The notes under the pieces were generated by a model. It made no database searches, was not told the DNA's origin, and saw nothing but the letters and a program-made list of their open reading frames with translations. Shown piece after piece: positions 44,204 through 55,340 of a stretch of 64,000 nt of DNA. The first letter of the stretch is position 1. Each line of letters begins with the position of its first letter. Source of the DNA: Oidiodendron maius Zn (lineage: Eukaryota > Ascomycota > Leotiomycetes > Myxotrichaceae). The stretch is taken from the NCBI GenBank assembly GCA_000827325.1, contig KN832874.1, positions 76,044 through 140,043 of the forward strand, given 5' to 3'. A program made the position numbers and the translations under genes.

Positions 44204-45015
44204 TCATACCATAAAGGATTCACCGCAACCGCACTGCTCCTCTGCGCATCTGATCAGTAAAGTGTAACTGCCACCGAATAGGAATTAAAATACATACTTG
44301 TATTCGGATTGTTGAACACAAAGCGCTGGTTCAACTTATCTTCCACCCAATCCATCTCACTGCCAATGATACTGAACAATGCCTTGCTGTCAATGAGCAC
44401 CTTCACCCCATCTTGTTCGACCTCTTCATCAAACACCCCAGGCTTCTCGACATATTCTAGGTGATACGCCAAACCACTGCACCCACGATTCCGGACTCCA
44501 ACTTTTATCAGCTTTGGTTCAGGTTGGTCTAGCAGAGTTCGGAGATGCTTCACGGCATTTGGTGTAAGGATCATTGCAGCCTTCCGGGCTCGTAGCTTCG
44601 GTCTTGGCTTTGTCCGTGGTTGTGCAGCAGGCTGGGTGGTCGTCGATTTCTGTGCTTCTTGCTCTGTAAGGCTGGTGCTAGCCTTCTCCCCGGCTGCTCT
44701 GCTTGAGATAGTATTGACCTGGTTCGGTTGCCTTGGTGGACGGATGTCATAGGCTTGGGGGATTTCGGTGGCAATGGACGTGTCTGGAATGCCTGTATTT
44801 CGGGGTGGCGGAGGAGGAATATCTAGAGACCGAGGGTTGTATGCTGTGCTGGTTTGCATCTTCCGCTTCGATGAGGTGCGTGTGAGTGGTGATGAGGAGA
44901 ATGATCTTATGACATGTTGACATGGCCGGAGGGGACAGGCTGTGCTTGAGGAGGCAAATCTGAAGACAAAGACTGATGGCACCGCCAGAGGCACCAAAAC
45001 ACGCTGCGCAGACAT
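44204..45015 (-). CDS. isa1: Mitochondrial iron-sulfur cluster assembly protein Isa1
   Basis: A 251-residue A-type (IscA/HesB) scaffold for [4Fe-4S] maturation in mitochondria. The first 140 residues are a presequence and a Pro/Ser/Thr-rich spacer (FRFASSSTACPLRPCQHVIR...). The conserved domain follows: MILTPNAVKHLRTLL, KVGVRNRGCSGLAYHLEYV with the first ligand Cys, VLIDSKALFSIIGSEMDWVE, and FVFNNPNTKEQCGCGESFMV with the C-G-C ligand pair. The last 12 residues come from a second exon after the intron 44242-44297. Reading straight through would lose CGCGESF. The start is the ATG at 45013-45015 (MSAQRVL). Confidence 0.93.
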
Positions 45016-45555
45016 GATGAAGGGTAACAAGACGTTCTCCTGTATCAATAGGGTTTGGTTGTGGAGTAGAGAGGAGGTGGAGCGCATTTGTGATCAAAGA
45101 TGTTCCACCCGGGTAGACTAGGAAGCTGACAAAAGCATGCGCTCTGATTGGACGCGAATCAGAGACTTCTCGGAGCGAGAGACGAGGCTGAGCTGATCTT
45201 CGGAGGAAAGATATAATCTGATAGAGAAGAGATAGAGATACTGTCTTTCCAGAAAAATAAGAGATCTTGTTATTTATTCTACGGAGAGTGGAAGTTGATG
45301 TTTTTCGCCTTCTCCCCTGAGAAATCAGTGACGCAAATGCTGCTCGGGAATGCTAACCTGATCCGGGCTGGCGGCGTGTGGCCTTCAGAAAGTAGTCCGA
45401 GAGAACACGCAGCTTCGAGGGATCCATGCAGTTTCGAGATCTCCACCGTTTCATGAAGTCGATCTAAACACTTTCTTTTCAACTTCACTGTGATCTACCC
45501 CCCACGCACCCCCCCTGCGTGAGAGACCCGAAAGAGCGATCTGCTGCAATGCAGC
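45016..45555. other. Divergent promoter region, isa1 / ARMH3-like
   Basis: 540 bp with no other gene. A short polycytosine tract lies near 45498-45518. Confidence 0.45.
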
Positions 45556-47712
45556 ATGGAGCCTTCTCCCCTTACGCAGCAAGCTCGGCCGGAGGTCTTC
45601 CAGCAGAAGATCGTTGAGCTCTACGAATCTTTGTTCAAGGTGGGGCAGGTTCCTTTGGTAGAGATAAGAGGGCGATTTACTTACCTAGCAACAGGATGAC
45701 GAGGACAATGAGAAATCCGAAGGGTTCTGGAGGGAATTCTTCCTCTTGAAACCGGATCGAGCGACGTTGCGACGCATTCTGCACACTTTTACTCCAGCTG
45801 CGTTATTGGATCTTCAGGTAGGAGGGCGACGGGAATTGAAGCGCAAAAAGTTCAGATTTGACTTGGCTATAGGGTCAGACACGGCAGCTCTTTACGAGGG
45901 CAGTGGTATGTATCCAAGCAGGGACTGCACCGGCTGACGCGCACGCTCTAGATGTAAGGCTGGACTTCCTCTTGTCCTCGTCAAGCTAACGCAAGTAGAC
46001 TGCTACAGTGTTCCTTGCCTGTATCCTACCGAAGAAATATCCGAACCCGAGCTCAGATATAATAACAGTGCTGGCCGGATTGGACCATGTTGACGCCGTT
46101 TTTACTGATTTCGTGGCTGCGCTGGACGTTACCATACGGACAGGGAAGAATTGTTTGTATTCAGCAGGGGAAGTCCTGGATACGGGCTAATGTGGGAATA
46201 GTGGACATACGCCTCAAAGCTATCGAAGCAGCGCTGTCGGTAGTTTCCGGTGCATACCAAACGAGCCTCCTAACATATTTTATCCACCGAGACCTCTTCC
46301 CATCCCTCATGAAGGCAAGAAATTTTCTATGTAAAGGCGTGACCTCAGCTAACCGGAGCAGTTTATTCAAGAATCAGATACCACTGCTCGCGCCTTCAAG
46401 CCTTTTGTCCTTCTCGGTCTTTTAGCGAATTACAACAAGTTCGAATTCCAAAATCCGTATCGATTACGACTTGATGACTTTGTTAACGAAGGAACGATAC
46501 AAAAGATAATCAGATCAGTAGGAATTACATGCGACGATGTGCGCGAAAAATATGTAGCTGTTCAGGATGATCTTCCAGAAGGGTGGTCAATTACCAATCC
46601 TCTGAGTATATTAGGATTGGGTGCAAAGGTTGCCAGTCCTATTGCGGATCCGGAGGCTACGAAAGAGTTATATATGAAGCTGTACGTGACCTACTCTTTA
46701 TTTTTACCCAATCTGACAACAGAGCAGGCCTAGCCGTGAAGCTGCAGTGCTTCTTGCCACCTACGACTTTGCACATGCCAATAAGCTCTTTTGCTTTAAT
46801 CTCGTCTCTTTACCGGCCGACAAAGGAGTTAAGCCCCCAATTAGCAGCTACATATCGCTTACCTCATATCTCTTCCAACATGCTCACGCATCTATCCGAA
46901 CAACTCTCTATTCCCACCTCTGCCTTCTTACCATACGGCTCCTAGTCGAAGATCAAGTGCTGTGCAAGCGGATCTGCAGCGATGAGAGCAAGATGTCCGT
47001 CCGGTTATGTCGGCAGAGGTTGCCATACTTGCCTTTAGTTCGGGGCGAGAGAATGCTTGTGGCTAGCATATTAGACACAATGATCGATGGGATGAATCAC
47101 AACCTGAGGCGACGGCTTGATGTGGATCTGTACATCCTTAGCATCGGTGTTATTCTACGCCTTATCTCCCATCTCTCTCGATCTCGGACAAGGCTCAATT
47201 ATCACTGGTCGGAGCTTTTCCGATCCCTTCTGACTCTTGTTCGCTTTCTCACAAGCTACACCGCCGATCTGAAAGGTCTTACTCACATTGAACTTCTGCT
47301 AGATGACTTGGTCGGCCTGATTGCACTTTCTTTATCGGCTGGAGAGGCATTCCTCCCCAGCCCAGCGGCATACGATGATCTGTTCTACAAACTTGTGGAG
47401 ACGGGCGACATACTGGTGAAATTCCGCGATAACTATGATCTGGCAGAAAGGCCGACGAGCTCGATAGATACATTAATTAGTGTCAGCACCCACTACAAAG
47501 AGCTTCTTGCGGATGGAACGAACAAAAAGAAGCACCTGACCAGTGCGCAAGTTGCGGGGGTTATTAAGCAGGGCTACGAGACCCTCAGCATCCAGGCCAA
47601 AGAAGGGTTGGATAGTTGGGAGAAGTATCGCGAAGCAGATACGCGTACCTTCCTGAAGAAGATGGCAAGGGCAACTGTCGTAGATGTAAAGGCACTCATC
47701 AATGAGAGCTGA
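45556..47712 (+). CDS. ARMH3 / DUF1741 armadillo-like helical protein
   Basis: A large alpha-helical protein of the family that includes human ARMH3 (C10orf76) and fission yeast UPF0588 proteins; the human protein acts at the Golgi with PI4KB and GBF1. The start MEPSPLTQQARPEVFQQKIV at 45556 continues across short introns: FK|DDEDNEKSEGFWREFFLLKP, LLDLQ|GQTRQLFTRAVVCIQAG, HALD|TATVFLACILPKKYPNP, then SSDIITVLAGLDHVDAVFTD. Later exons give FKPFVLLGLLANYNKFEFQN and the long C-terminal exon (46747-47712) with helical repeats ending FLKKMARATVVDVKALINES. About six introns are needed. No catalytic motif is seen. The family call rests on remembered sequence patterns. Confidence 0.75.
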
Positions 47713-49067
47713 ATGAGCCGACGAAGGCTATTGTATTATCTGGCGCAACCTAAATAAGAGCCTTTAACCTGCACATATGACATCATCATCTCTGGGTCGA
47801 GGTCCACACTGTAAGAGTATTGGCGATTACGGCTGTATGAGTTACCGCGCAGTTTCAACTTAAGCGCCATGCAGATGTTACAGCCAGTCGTTGCCAACGC
47901 CTCAGATGTGGTCAAACGCAATCTCTTTAAGCTAAATTTTCACCTTACATGGTGCTAAAAAGCGGCTCGGGGGTGGAATATGAATAAAATGACAACAGAA
48001 AGTGATACTGTATATGAAATTTCACGTGCGTTCTTGCGTAGATTTTTGATGGCAAGGGAAATGAGAATGGAAGGGGGTTCCGGCTCTCGTGATCTAAGCG
48101 AGATGTTTTCTTCTGGAATGTTGTTTGACAAGCAACCTGGCGAACTTCCACTGTGTTATTCAAGCCTCAGCTATTAGTCATGGCCGGGAGAGAACGTATA
48201 AGAATGGAGCTATTTCGTTTGATGTTTCCATGAAGTCTTCATGGCATTCAATGACTGTTGCAATATGCAATCATTATCCCGCCATGTTTGGATGCGAAGC
48301 TCCACGAAGAAGGATAGTGGGTTCCAGCACTCGTCCCTTGGCATAAAGGTAGCTCCCTTTTTCTACGGCCATGGGAGACGGCTTCGTCTCAAAGATCGAT
48401 CCTATCAGACGATAACGAGCTTCTCGGACGCAGGTTTCGGCAGCCTGGGCCATAGGCGGTCTACAGCTGCCAGCACCAGAACGAGGTCCACGCGAGTTCA
48501 AGGCGAGCAGAACTAACCAGTCCTGCCCAGTGGCAGTCCAAAATAGTGAAACAGCCGACTAGCCCCTTGTCTCTGGCAGATCTCAGGCAAGTCGCTGTGC
48601 AGTGGAATGACTGGTCAGAGGTGCCCCAGTCCGCAGGGCGCTTGACGGTTGGGCGTCGCGCGCGCTTACAGCAACAAAGAAAATCGAAGCCACCCACCCA
48701 ACGGTCTTCGTCGAGTCGGCGAGAAAGCTATTTTGAAAGCGAAACAAAGCTTTCTCTTTGTTTCGAGCTTGTCCGCGTGCCGTTTGGCATATTTTGCTCA
48801 AGTAGTGTTTTAAAAGTGCATCATTCCCTTATTCTCGAGTCTTCTGCCCGCGACCGCCCACTCACCTATTGTCCTCGTCTTTTCTATTGTCCCGGCGACA
48901 ACACTAGTCCTCCTCCATGAATCACGAATTTCTTTTCTGATCTTCTCCTTTTCTTTCTTCTTAGCCAATCTTACTTCTGCATATACACTCATCGAAGTAA
49001 TAACCCTTCTCTTCTTGGATCCTCATCTTAAACTGCAACAATACAATAGAAGATACACTTAGTCGAG
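47713..49067. other. Long intergenic region / prm1 leader
   Basis: 1.36 kb without a supportable gene; the open frames present are short and of non-coding composition. Pyrimidine-rich stretches in the last 250 bp before prm1 (48885-48965) suggest its promoter and leader. Confidence 0.5.
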
Positions 49068-51320
49068 ATGCTTCCACTGGCTGGACTTAGACATTTCCTT
49101 TTCTCACATACAGAGCTGTCCTCGGCGAGGAATCCACCGCGCGATGGCTTCCCTGCGGTGCCACCATCACTCCACGTCTTCGACCACGACTATTACGCAC
49201 AGCAGGTGGCCCATCCTAATACTGATCCACGCTACACTCCTTACCTCGGCCTCCGAGCACGACTATCACAAGTATGGATAAACCGCTGGACGATCCTGCT
49301 TGCCCTTATCATATGCCGACTCCTTCTCGCGCTGCGGGATATCAACTACGACGTGCAAAACGCGAAGGAAGAGGCATTATCCGCATGTACTAGTGTGGAG
49401 AACGTCGGTAGCGCCGTGGCGTCTATGCCTCATTATCTATCGGACGGTGTGAACGCCCTTGCAGCTGATGGAGTCACCAAAGCCATCGCCGGGCTGATGG
49501 ATATGTTGATGCTCACCATCACTGGAGTAGAAGAGATCGTCTTGTTCGTCATCAACATGATGACCTCGACTTACATTTGCCTTCTCACCATGGCAATCTC
49601 TGGCAGTCTTCAAGTTGCCATTCAAATGATCGAGGACGTTGGCAACTTCATGAACAAGTCCATCTCCGGAATCACAAGTGGCATGGCAAGCGACCTGACG
49701 ACCTTCCAGAACGGTCTCAATAGCTTTCTGAGCGACATTAATATCGGCGGTCTCCTTGGAGACTCCAGCAGTCCTCCTAAGATCGATCTTTCTTCGCAGA
49801 TTAGTGACTTGAACGATATCCAGATCCCAACAGATACTCTAGACGCAGATTTGACCAAGCTTAATAACTCGATCCCAACTTTCCCTCAGGTTAAGAATTT
49901 CACGGATAATGCCATCAAATTCCCATTTGAGCTGCTGAAGCAGAGCCTCAATTCGTCCTTGGCCAACTACACCTTTGATAAGAGCGTCTTCCCGCTGGCG
50001 GAGAAACAGACTTTAACCTTCTGCTCCGATAACCAGGGACTCAATGATTTCTTTGTCGGCCTCTTCAACGTCCTGAATATTGCCCGAAAGGTTTTCATCA
50101 TTGTATTGGCAATCTTAGCAGTGTTGGCCTGCGTACCGATGGCCGCCCGAGAGATCTGGTCCTGGCGATCGATGAAAAAGCGATCAACAATGATGCAAAA
50201 ATTGGCATTTGACCCTATGGATGTGCTTTACATCGCGTCGCGTCCATACACTGCCGGGGCAGGCATAAAGATCGCGTCCAAGTTCAGGGGTACCAAGCGC
50301 CAGATCCTCATGCGCTGGTTTGTAGCCTACATCACCACTCTCCCGGCGCTGTTCGTCCTCGCTCTCGGCATGGCAGGCCTCTTCACCTGCCTCTGCCAAT
50401 ACATTGTGCTCAAGGCCATCGAGAAGGAGGTTCCCGCGCTTGCTCAAGATGTAGGGGACTTTTCGGCGAAGGTAGTTGCGGCGCTTAGCAATGCCTCGGA
50501 AAGTTGGGCCAACGACGCCAACGGCGTCATCAACAGCACCAACGACAAGATAAATAACGATGTCTTCGGCTGGGCAGTCAATGCTAGCACCTCGGTCAAC
50601 AATACCCTCAACACTTTCACGGATCAGATGTCCACGGCGCTCAATGAGACCTTCGGCGGGACCATCCTGTACAACCCCATCACCGAAGTGCTCAACTGCC
50701 TCATCGGCCTCAAGATCGCAGGCATCGAGTCCGGACTCACGTGGGTCACGGACAATGCGCACGTCACCTTCCCACAGTTCCGCTCGGATGTCTTCTCCCT
50801 TGGCGCCGCCAACAGCATATCCAACTCCACCAGCACGCCCACAGACTCTTTCCTCAGCTCTCCCGGCAATGTGGCCACGGACGACATCACCAACGCCGTG
50901 GTCAAAGTTACAAACAAGCTCGCTCAGGGTATCCAGATCGAGGCCGCGATATCGGGCTTTGTCGTCGGATGCTGGCTGCTCGTCGTCCTCATGGGCGCCA
51001 TCCGCGTCCTCATTGGCTTGAAGACCCACGACAAGACGCGCGCCGAAGGCGGGCCACAGGGTTACGCAAATAACGCTCCGGCGGAAGACAGTTATACTCA
51101 TCCGGCAGAGAGGAACCAGAACCACGAGGCCAAATTCCCGCGCTTCGACGGGCCTGTGAGCGCTGTACACTCCACAGCGCCCTGGAACGCGGACGATTAT
51201 GGAGTGGTAGATTCGAAAAGCGAGAAGTTAGGGAGTGTAGGGCAGCGCAGCGTGGGCGATGGGATCAACGCGGGACATGTGAGGGCGAGTAGTTATGGAT
51301 ATGTAGACGGGAAACGTTGA
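49068..51320 (+). CDS. prm1: Plasma membrane fusion protein Prm1
   Basis: A 750-residue multi-pass membrane protein acting in plasma-membrane fusion during mating and, in moulds, hyphal fusion. The N-terminus has the family motif VFDHDYYAQQVAHPNTDPRY, then TPYLGLRARLSQVWINRWT, TM1 (ILLALIICRLLLAL) and an ectodomain with many N-x-S/T sites. Further membrane segments are ITGVEEIVLFVINMMTSTYI, ARKVFIIVLAILAVLACVPM, TTLPALFVLALGMAGLFTCL and AISGFVVGCWLLVVLMGAI. The C-terminal cytosolic tail is hydrophilic and ends YGYVDGKR. Single exon, full length, ATG at 49068. Confidence 0.92.
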   Translation: MLPLAGLRHFLFSHTELSSARNPPRDGFPAVPPSLHVFDHDYYAQQVAHPNTDPRYTPYLGLRARLSQVWINRWTILLALIICRLLLALRDINYDVQNAKEEALSACTSVENVGSAVASMPHYLSDGVNALAADGVTKAIAGLMDMLMLTITGVEEIVLFVINMMTSTYICLLTMAISGSLQVAIQMIEDVGNFMNKSISGITSGMASDLTTFQNGLNSFLSDINIGGLLGDSSSPPKIDLSSQISDLNDIQIPTDTLDADLTKLNNSIPTFPQVKNFTDNAIKFPFELLKQSLNSSLANYTFDKSVFPLAEKQTLTFCSDNQGLNDFFVGLFNVLNIARKVFIIVLAILAVLACVPMAAREIWSWRSMKKRSTMMQKLAFDPMDVLYIASRPYTAGAGIKIASKFRGTKRQILMRWFVAYITTLPALFVLALGMAGLFTCLCQYIVLKAIEKEVPALAQDVGDFSAKVVAALSNASESWANDANGVINSTNDKINNDVFGWAVNASTSVNNTLNTFTDQMSTALNETFGGTILYNPITEVLNCLIGLKIAGIESGLTWVTDNAHVTFPQFRSDVFSLGAANSISNSTSTPTDSFLSSPGNVATDDITNAVVKVTNKLAQGIQIEAAISGFVVGCWLLVVLMGAIRVLIGLKTHDKTRAEGGPQGYANNAPAEDSYTHPAERNQNHEAKFPRFDGPVSAVHSTAPWNADDYGVVDSKSEKLGSVGQRSVGDGINAGHVRASSYGYVDGKR

Positions 51321-52312
51321 CCCTTTACGTACGTGTAACGAGGGGAAAGGGGAGCGCGGCAGAGAGAAATGCATTTTCCCGGCGTTTGTGCATTACATTT
51401 CAAAGAACACAGAGCGGAATGGCCTCAAGGCTGGCAATCATGGTGTCGATGCAAAGCATAGCACGGTAAATTTACTTATTTTATAAAGTAATGAATGACG
51501 GTGCATTTTCGACGATTTGGTGTCCGGTAATGGGAGGAGAGGGAGGGTTACATATCTTAGTCTAGCAAATAGATACAAATACAAACAATCACTCACTCAA
51601 TCAATCACAAGTTTCTGCACAAAAGTGCATTATTTTATTTCACTCACACGTTGCACATAGAATCTGGATTATTATCGTATTTTATTTAATTGTATTCCAT
51701 GATGGGGTGGAGCAGATGCAGAGGGAAGTATCTGTCTGCCATGCACAGGTAAGATATTTCCCTGGAGGATGTTCATCTCGTTTCTGCGTGGAAAACCTTG
51801 CGCACAAAGAAGAGGGAAGGCGACGCTTCGTATTCTCCTTGATATTCTCTTCTCCCTCTCGCCATCTCCTGGCCAGATGAAAGAGCCAAGGAGAGTAAGG
51901 AGGAAAGCAGTAGGTGGGGGTGGGCACAGGTTCCATGATTCATCATCAGCTTCTTCTAACGTACACACTGCAGTACTTTTTTCACCCATGAAGCGTGCTA
52001 GAACTTTTTCGATGTTCTCCTTCATTTCTCCTAATCTTTCCGCTGATGGGGAAGACATGAGGTGTTTTCTGTTCCGTGCGGCAAGCTAACAAGGTAGACG
52101 GCCAGGGTGACAGGATCGGTAAATCACCGCAAAGAGCGGGGAGGCTACGCAAGCCAGGAGCGTCGAGAAATATCATCGAGAAGTGCGAAATGTGTAGATT
52201 AATGTACAAGGTAATGGTGAGCAACGGGAGCAAAAAGGTATGGTACAATCGGAATCGCGGGTTGGAGATCGGGAGGACAAGTCAAAAACCTACAGAACGA
52301 TGAGCTAGCCGT
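51321..52312. other. Convergent intergenic region, prm1 / bdf1
   Basis: About 1 kb of 3' flanks. It holds one doubtful minus-strand open frame (51672-52058), listed separately, and otherwise nothing recognised. Confidence 0.5.
51672..52058 (-). CDS. Doubtful small open frame, hypothetical
   Basis: 128 codons from an ATG: MSSPSAERLGEMKENIEKVL, then ARFMGEKSTAVCTLEEADDE. The first 40 residues look helical and coding-like; the rest is Pro/Arg-rich and looks like noise. It lies 255 bp beyond the bdf1 stop on the same strand, so it may only be the bdf1 3' UTR. Not recognised. Confidence 0.15.
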   Translation of the reverse strand: MSSPSAERLGEMKENIEKVLARFMGEKSTAVCTLEEADDESWNLCPPPPTAFLLTLLGSFIWPGDGEREKRISRRIRSVAFPLLCAQGFPRRNEMNILQGNILPVHGRQILPSASAPPHHGIQLNKIR

Positions 52313-55300
52313 TCACTCCTCTTCGGAGTCGTCGGAGTCTTCATCGCCACTGGACTCGGCTTGCTCGACAGCTGAGAGATGATCAGCACGTAATTCCATC
52401 AAGAAGATGCAATTCAACTTACTGGGTAAAACGGGTTCTTGGGAGCCGGAGTTATGCCTCTCAAACTCCTGCATTGAGTTCCTCAGCTGTTCGATCTTAC
52501 GTTCCTGCTCGGTCTTGCTCATTGGCTTGTTCTTTTTCTTTGGAGCAGGCTTGGCAAGGGTCCGAGGAGATTCTTTCTCCATCATCTGCCTCTTGATTGC
52601 GACCTCGACATCCGGCGCGTACTGCAGGATAAGGGCGTGGATCTTCCAGAGGGTGGCCGTGCTGATCATGTCAATATCCAACTCCAAGGTACCGTCCGCT
52701 GCCGCCTGTGTAGTAGTTAGTATATGCAGGATATTAGCTTGAACAGGGTAACTTGCATCGACATCCGGCTTGTCGTTCTTGATCATTTGTAAAACAGATT
52801 CTGCGACCTCGTCAGGCAGTGAGGCAAGTCCAGCCGAGATGGTCTCTTTCTCTAACGTCCCAAGATATCTCGGGCGGGGTGCCTTCTTATTGCTGATCTT
52901 CTTCGCCACAGGCTTCTTCGCGGTCTTAGGCGCCTTGGCCTTCTTGGGAGCCTTCTTTCCAACCGTGGTAGTGGTCTTGGCATTCTCCGCTATGCGACTC
53001 TGGACCAGAGCAACCATATCATGTTGCATCTGGATAAGCCCCTGGTCTGGGTTCTTGGCTTGCATCAGGGTGATCAGCTTGGTCTGCTCCTCGATGAGTC
53101 GCTGAGACAGAGCCGCCGCGGCGGTAGCAGAAGCTGCAGCGGCAGCCTGACCATTGGGGTCAGGATCCTCATCTTCAGTTTCCTCGTCGTCACTGCCAGA
53201 GATGGAGGGGCTTTGAGCAGCTGGAGCGTTGTCGGCATCCCACTGCTGCTTCGAAGCCCACTTCTCCTCGAACACGGCCTCCAGCTGCTTGCCCATCTCA
53301 CGGACGGGGTTTCCTTGAGGATTGAACTTGTAGCAGTTCGTGAAGATGAGGCGAACGTCAGCCTCGAAGTCCTTAGCCCTCTGATACGCACCAGACTGAA
53401 GCTTCTTGGCAACCGTGGAGAGATCCATGGGATTCTTGATGGTGGTGAAGTAGTTGGGGATGTTGAGGGCGACAGGATCGACAGGGACATAGAAGGCCGA
53501 TGCGAACGCAGCATGCTTTGGCTTCTTCATCTCATTCAGGGTTTCTTCGCAGAACCTTAGTTCCGAAGCAAATTTCCGGGCTTTTGGCCTCACAGAGTAA
53601 GGGAGGTCCTTATTTTTGGGAGGGTGGATCTCGCGCTTTGGTCGGCCGCCCTCATTCTTAGTCGAGTCCCGACGGATTAGGGGAGTGCCAGTGGTGGGCT
53701 CCAGGGCAAAGGTTTGGGATGGGGAAGTGGTGACAGCGCCGGAGCCAGCCGACCTCGAGGGTCTGCGCTGCGAGGCAGCCCTAGGGGTGGATTCGGCCTG
53801 GGGAGTTGATCTCCTGGCTTGCTTCCTGACCGGCTTGGGGATAATCACGGGTTCGGCCGGAATGCCAGCGGTCTTACTGAAGAGAGAGTTTCGGACGGTC
53901 TCGCCAGCCTTGGTAATGGGATGATTCTCTCCGTTGAAAAGCATTGCATTGTCCGCGATGAGCTGGATATCAGCTCTGAAATCGCCCCATGTTGGATACT
54001 GGCCATCCCGCACTTTCGTCTCAATGGTGCCCAGATCGATGGGGTTCGGGACCTTGGCATAATATGCCTCAGCGAAATTGGGCCAGAGGGTAGAAACGGG
54101 AGCCCTAAAGTTCTTGCCGTCATTTGTCCTTAAGATATTCTTCAAGACCTTGACGATTTCTTTTGCTTCGTAAGGGGTGATCGAGTTGCTGTCTGGTTTG
54201 GCTGGGGGTGATTCTCCATTCGGAGGGCCTACCGGGGCATCCTGGGCCGTACGGTCCTGCGATTCGGCCTCATCATCCGTCTTGGCGCGCTTGGCTGATG
54301 GCTCGATCTCCATGTCATCCTCGCGCTCGCGCGCCACCTTGGTGAACGTCGGCTGCGAGGCATCAGCCATCTCGGTGTCGGGCTGCTCAACAGTAGATGC
54401 CGTGGGCTGGGTTGATGCTGTGGACATGTCCATATTCATAGATAGATCGGAAGACGTCGTTTGGGGTTGCTCAGTGATAGTCGTCTGGGAAGGAACCTCT
54501 TCTTTCAGTGTGAGCTGGGAGAGTGCAGGATCGGATGTAGCTAAGGTGAGACTGGGTGTGTTGGTGGAAGCTGAAGTTTCAATAGGAGCTGAAAGCACGC
54601 CGTTTGCTTGGGAATCTGGGCCCGTTGAGCTCTGTTGTGGTAGAGCCTCTGCAGGAGCTTCTGGGGTTGGCGGAGCCGCGTCGCGAACGTCGGACTCTTG
54701 CGACTCGACAAGAGGAGGGACGGTAGACAGCGCAGTCGTATCCTCGACAGACGTGTTTATGGCAGCGTCGATTATTGCATCTGCTGACTGAACAACAGTA
54801 GGGACGGAAACGTGAGGGGTCTCAGCGGCAGCTGCGTCGTTGCTTTCTTCGTGATGGGATGAATCTGGGTTGTTGGATGATGAGACAGAAGGTTCAGCGG
54901 GACGCGACTCGACAGGAAGAAGAGATGTCGGGGGCGCGGCCGCAGCCTCGTCAGTCGCGAGGGAGTGAATATTAGTCTCTGAGGACCCGTTTGCCCCCAT
55001 CATGGTCGGCATCGGGTCCTCCGGCGCAGCAAGGTCGAGGGCGTGATTCAGCACCTGAACCGCCGCGGGCGCGGGTGTGGAGTCAAGGGTTCTGGTCTCA
55101 TCGGGATTTGTGTTACTGTGGAAGGGCCATTTGATAAATACGTGTTACACAAAATGATGACGAGAGAGGGAGAGGAAGGAAGGAGAGGAAGCAAAACCGA
55201 AGTCAAAACACAGCGTGCGGGAAGAGGCAGACTCACCCGTTGAGCTCCAAATCCAAGGCCATCACGTCGGATGATAGAACAGGCATGGTCTTATGCTCCA

Positions 55301-55340
55301 GCGCGAGGCCCTCAGCGTGCTGCGTGGCCATGACGGCCAT
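52313..55340 (-). CDS. bdf1: BET-family double bromodomain protein Bdf1
   Basis: Nuclear acetyl-histone reader associated with TFIID and chromatin. Bromodomain 1 is near 53900-54150 (FRAPVSTLWPNFAEAYYAKV; NPIDLGTIETKV; DNAMLFNGENHP). Bromodomain 2 is near 53250-53560 (HAAFASAFYVPVDPVALNIP; NPMDLSTVAKKL; NCYKFNPQGNPV). The NET domain is near 52580-52850 (LDIDMISTATLWKIHALI) with a basic tract before it, and an acidic Ser tail ends the protein (SSGDEDSDDSEEE). The true first exon is 55237-55340 (MAVMATQHAEGLALEHKTMP), joined by the intron 55116-55236. Two further introns are 51 nt each and in frame, so plain translation reads through them: 52706-52756, a GC-AG intron with TACTAAC, and 52372-52422. 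Confidence 0.92.

Noticed and set aside
48241-48516. Possible gene in the 1.3 kb gap before prm1
   Set aside because: Both strands have short overlapping frames with no domain, no splice logic and atypical composition.
50184-51170. 328-codon minus-strand open frame inside prm1
   Set aside because: It is antisense to the prm1 coding region. Its charged, repetitive composition mirrors the GC-rich codon use of prm1.
53021-53560. 179-codon plus-strand open frame across bromodomain 2
   Set aside because: It is antisense to the conserved bromodomain sequence of bdf1.
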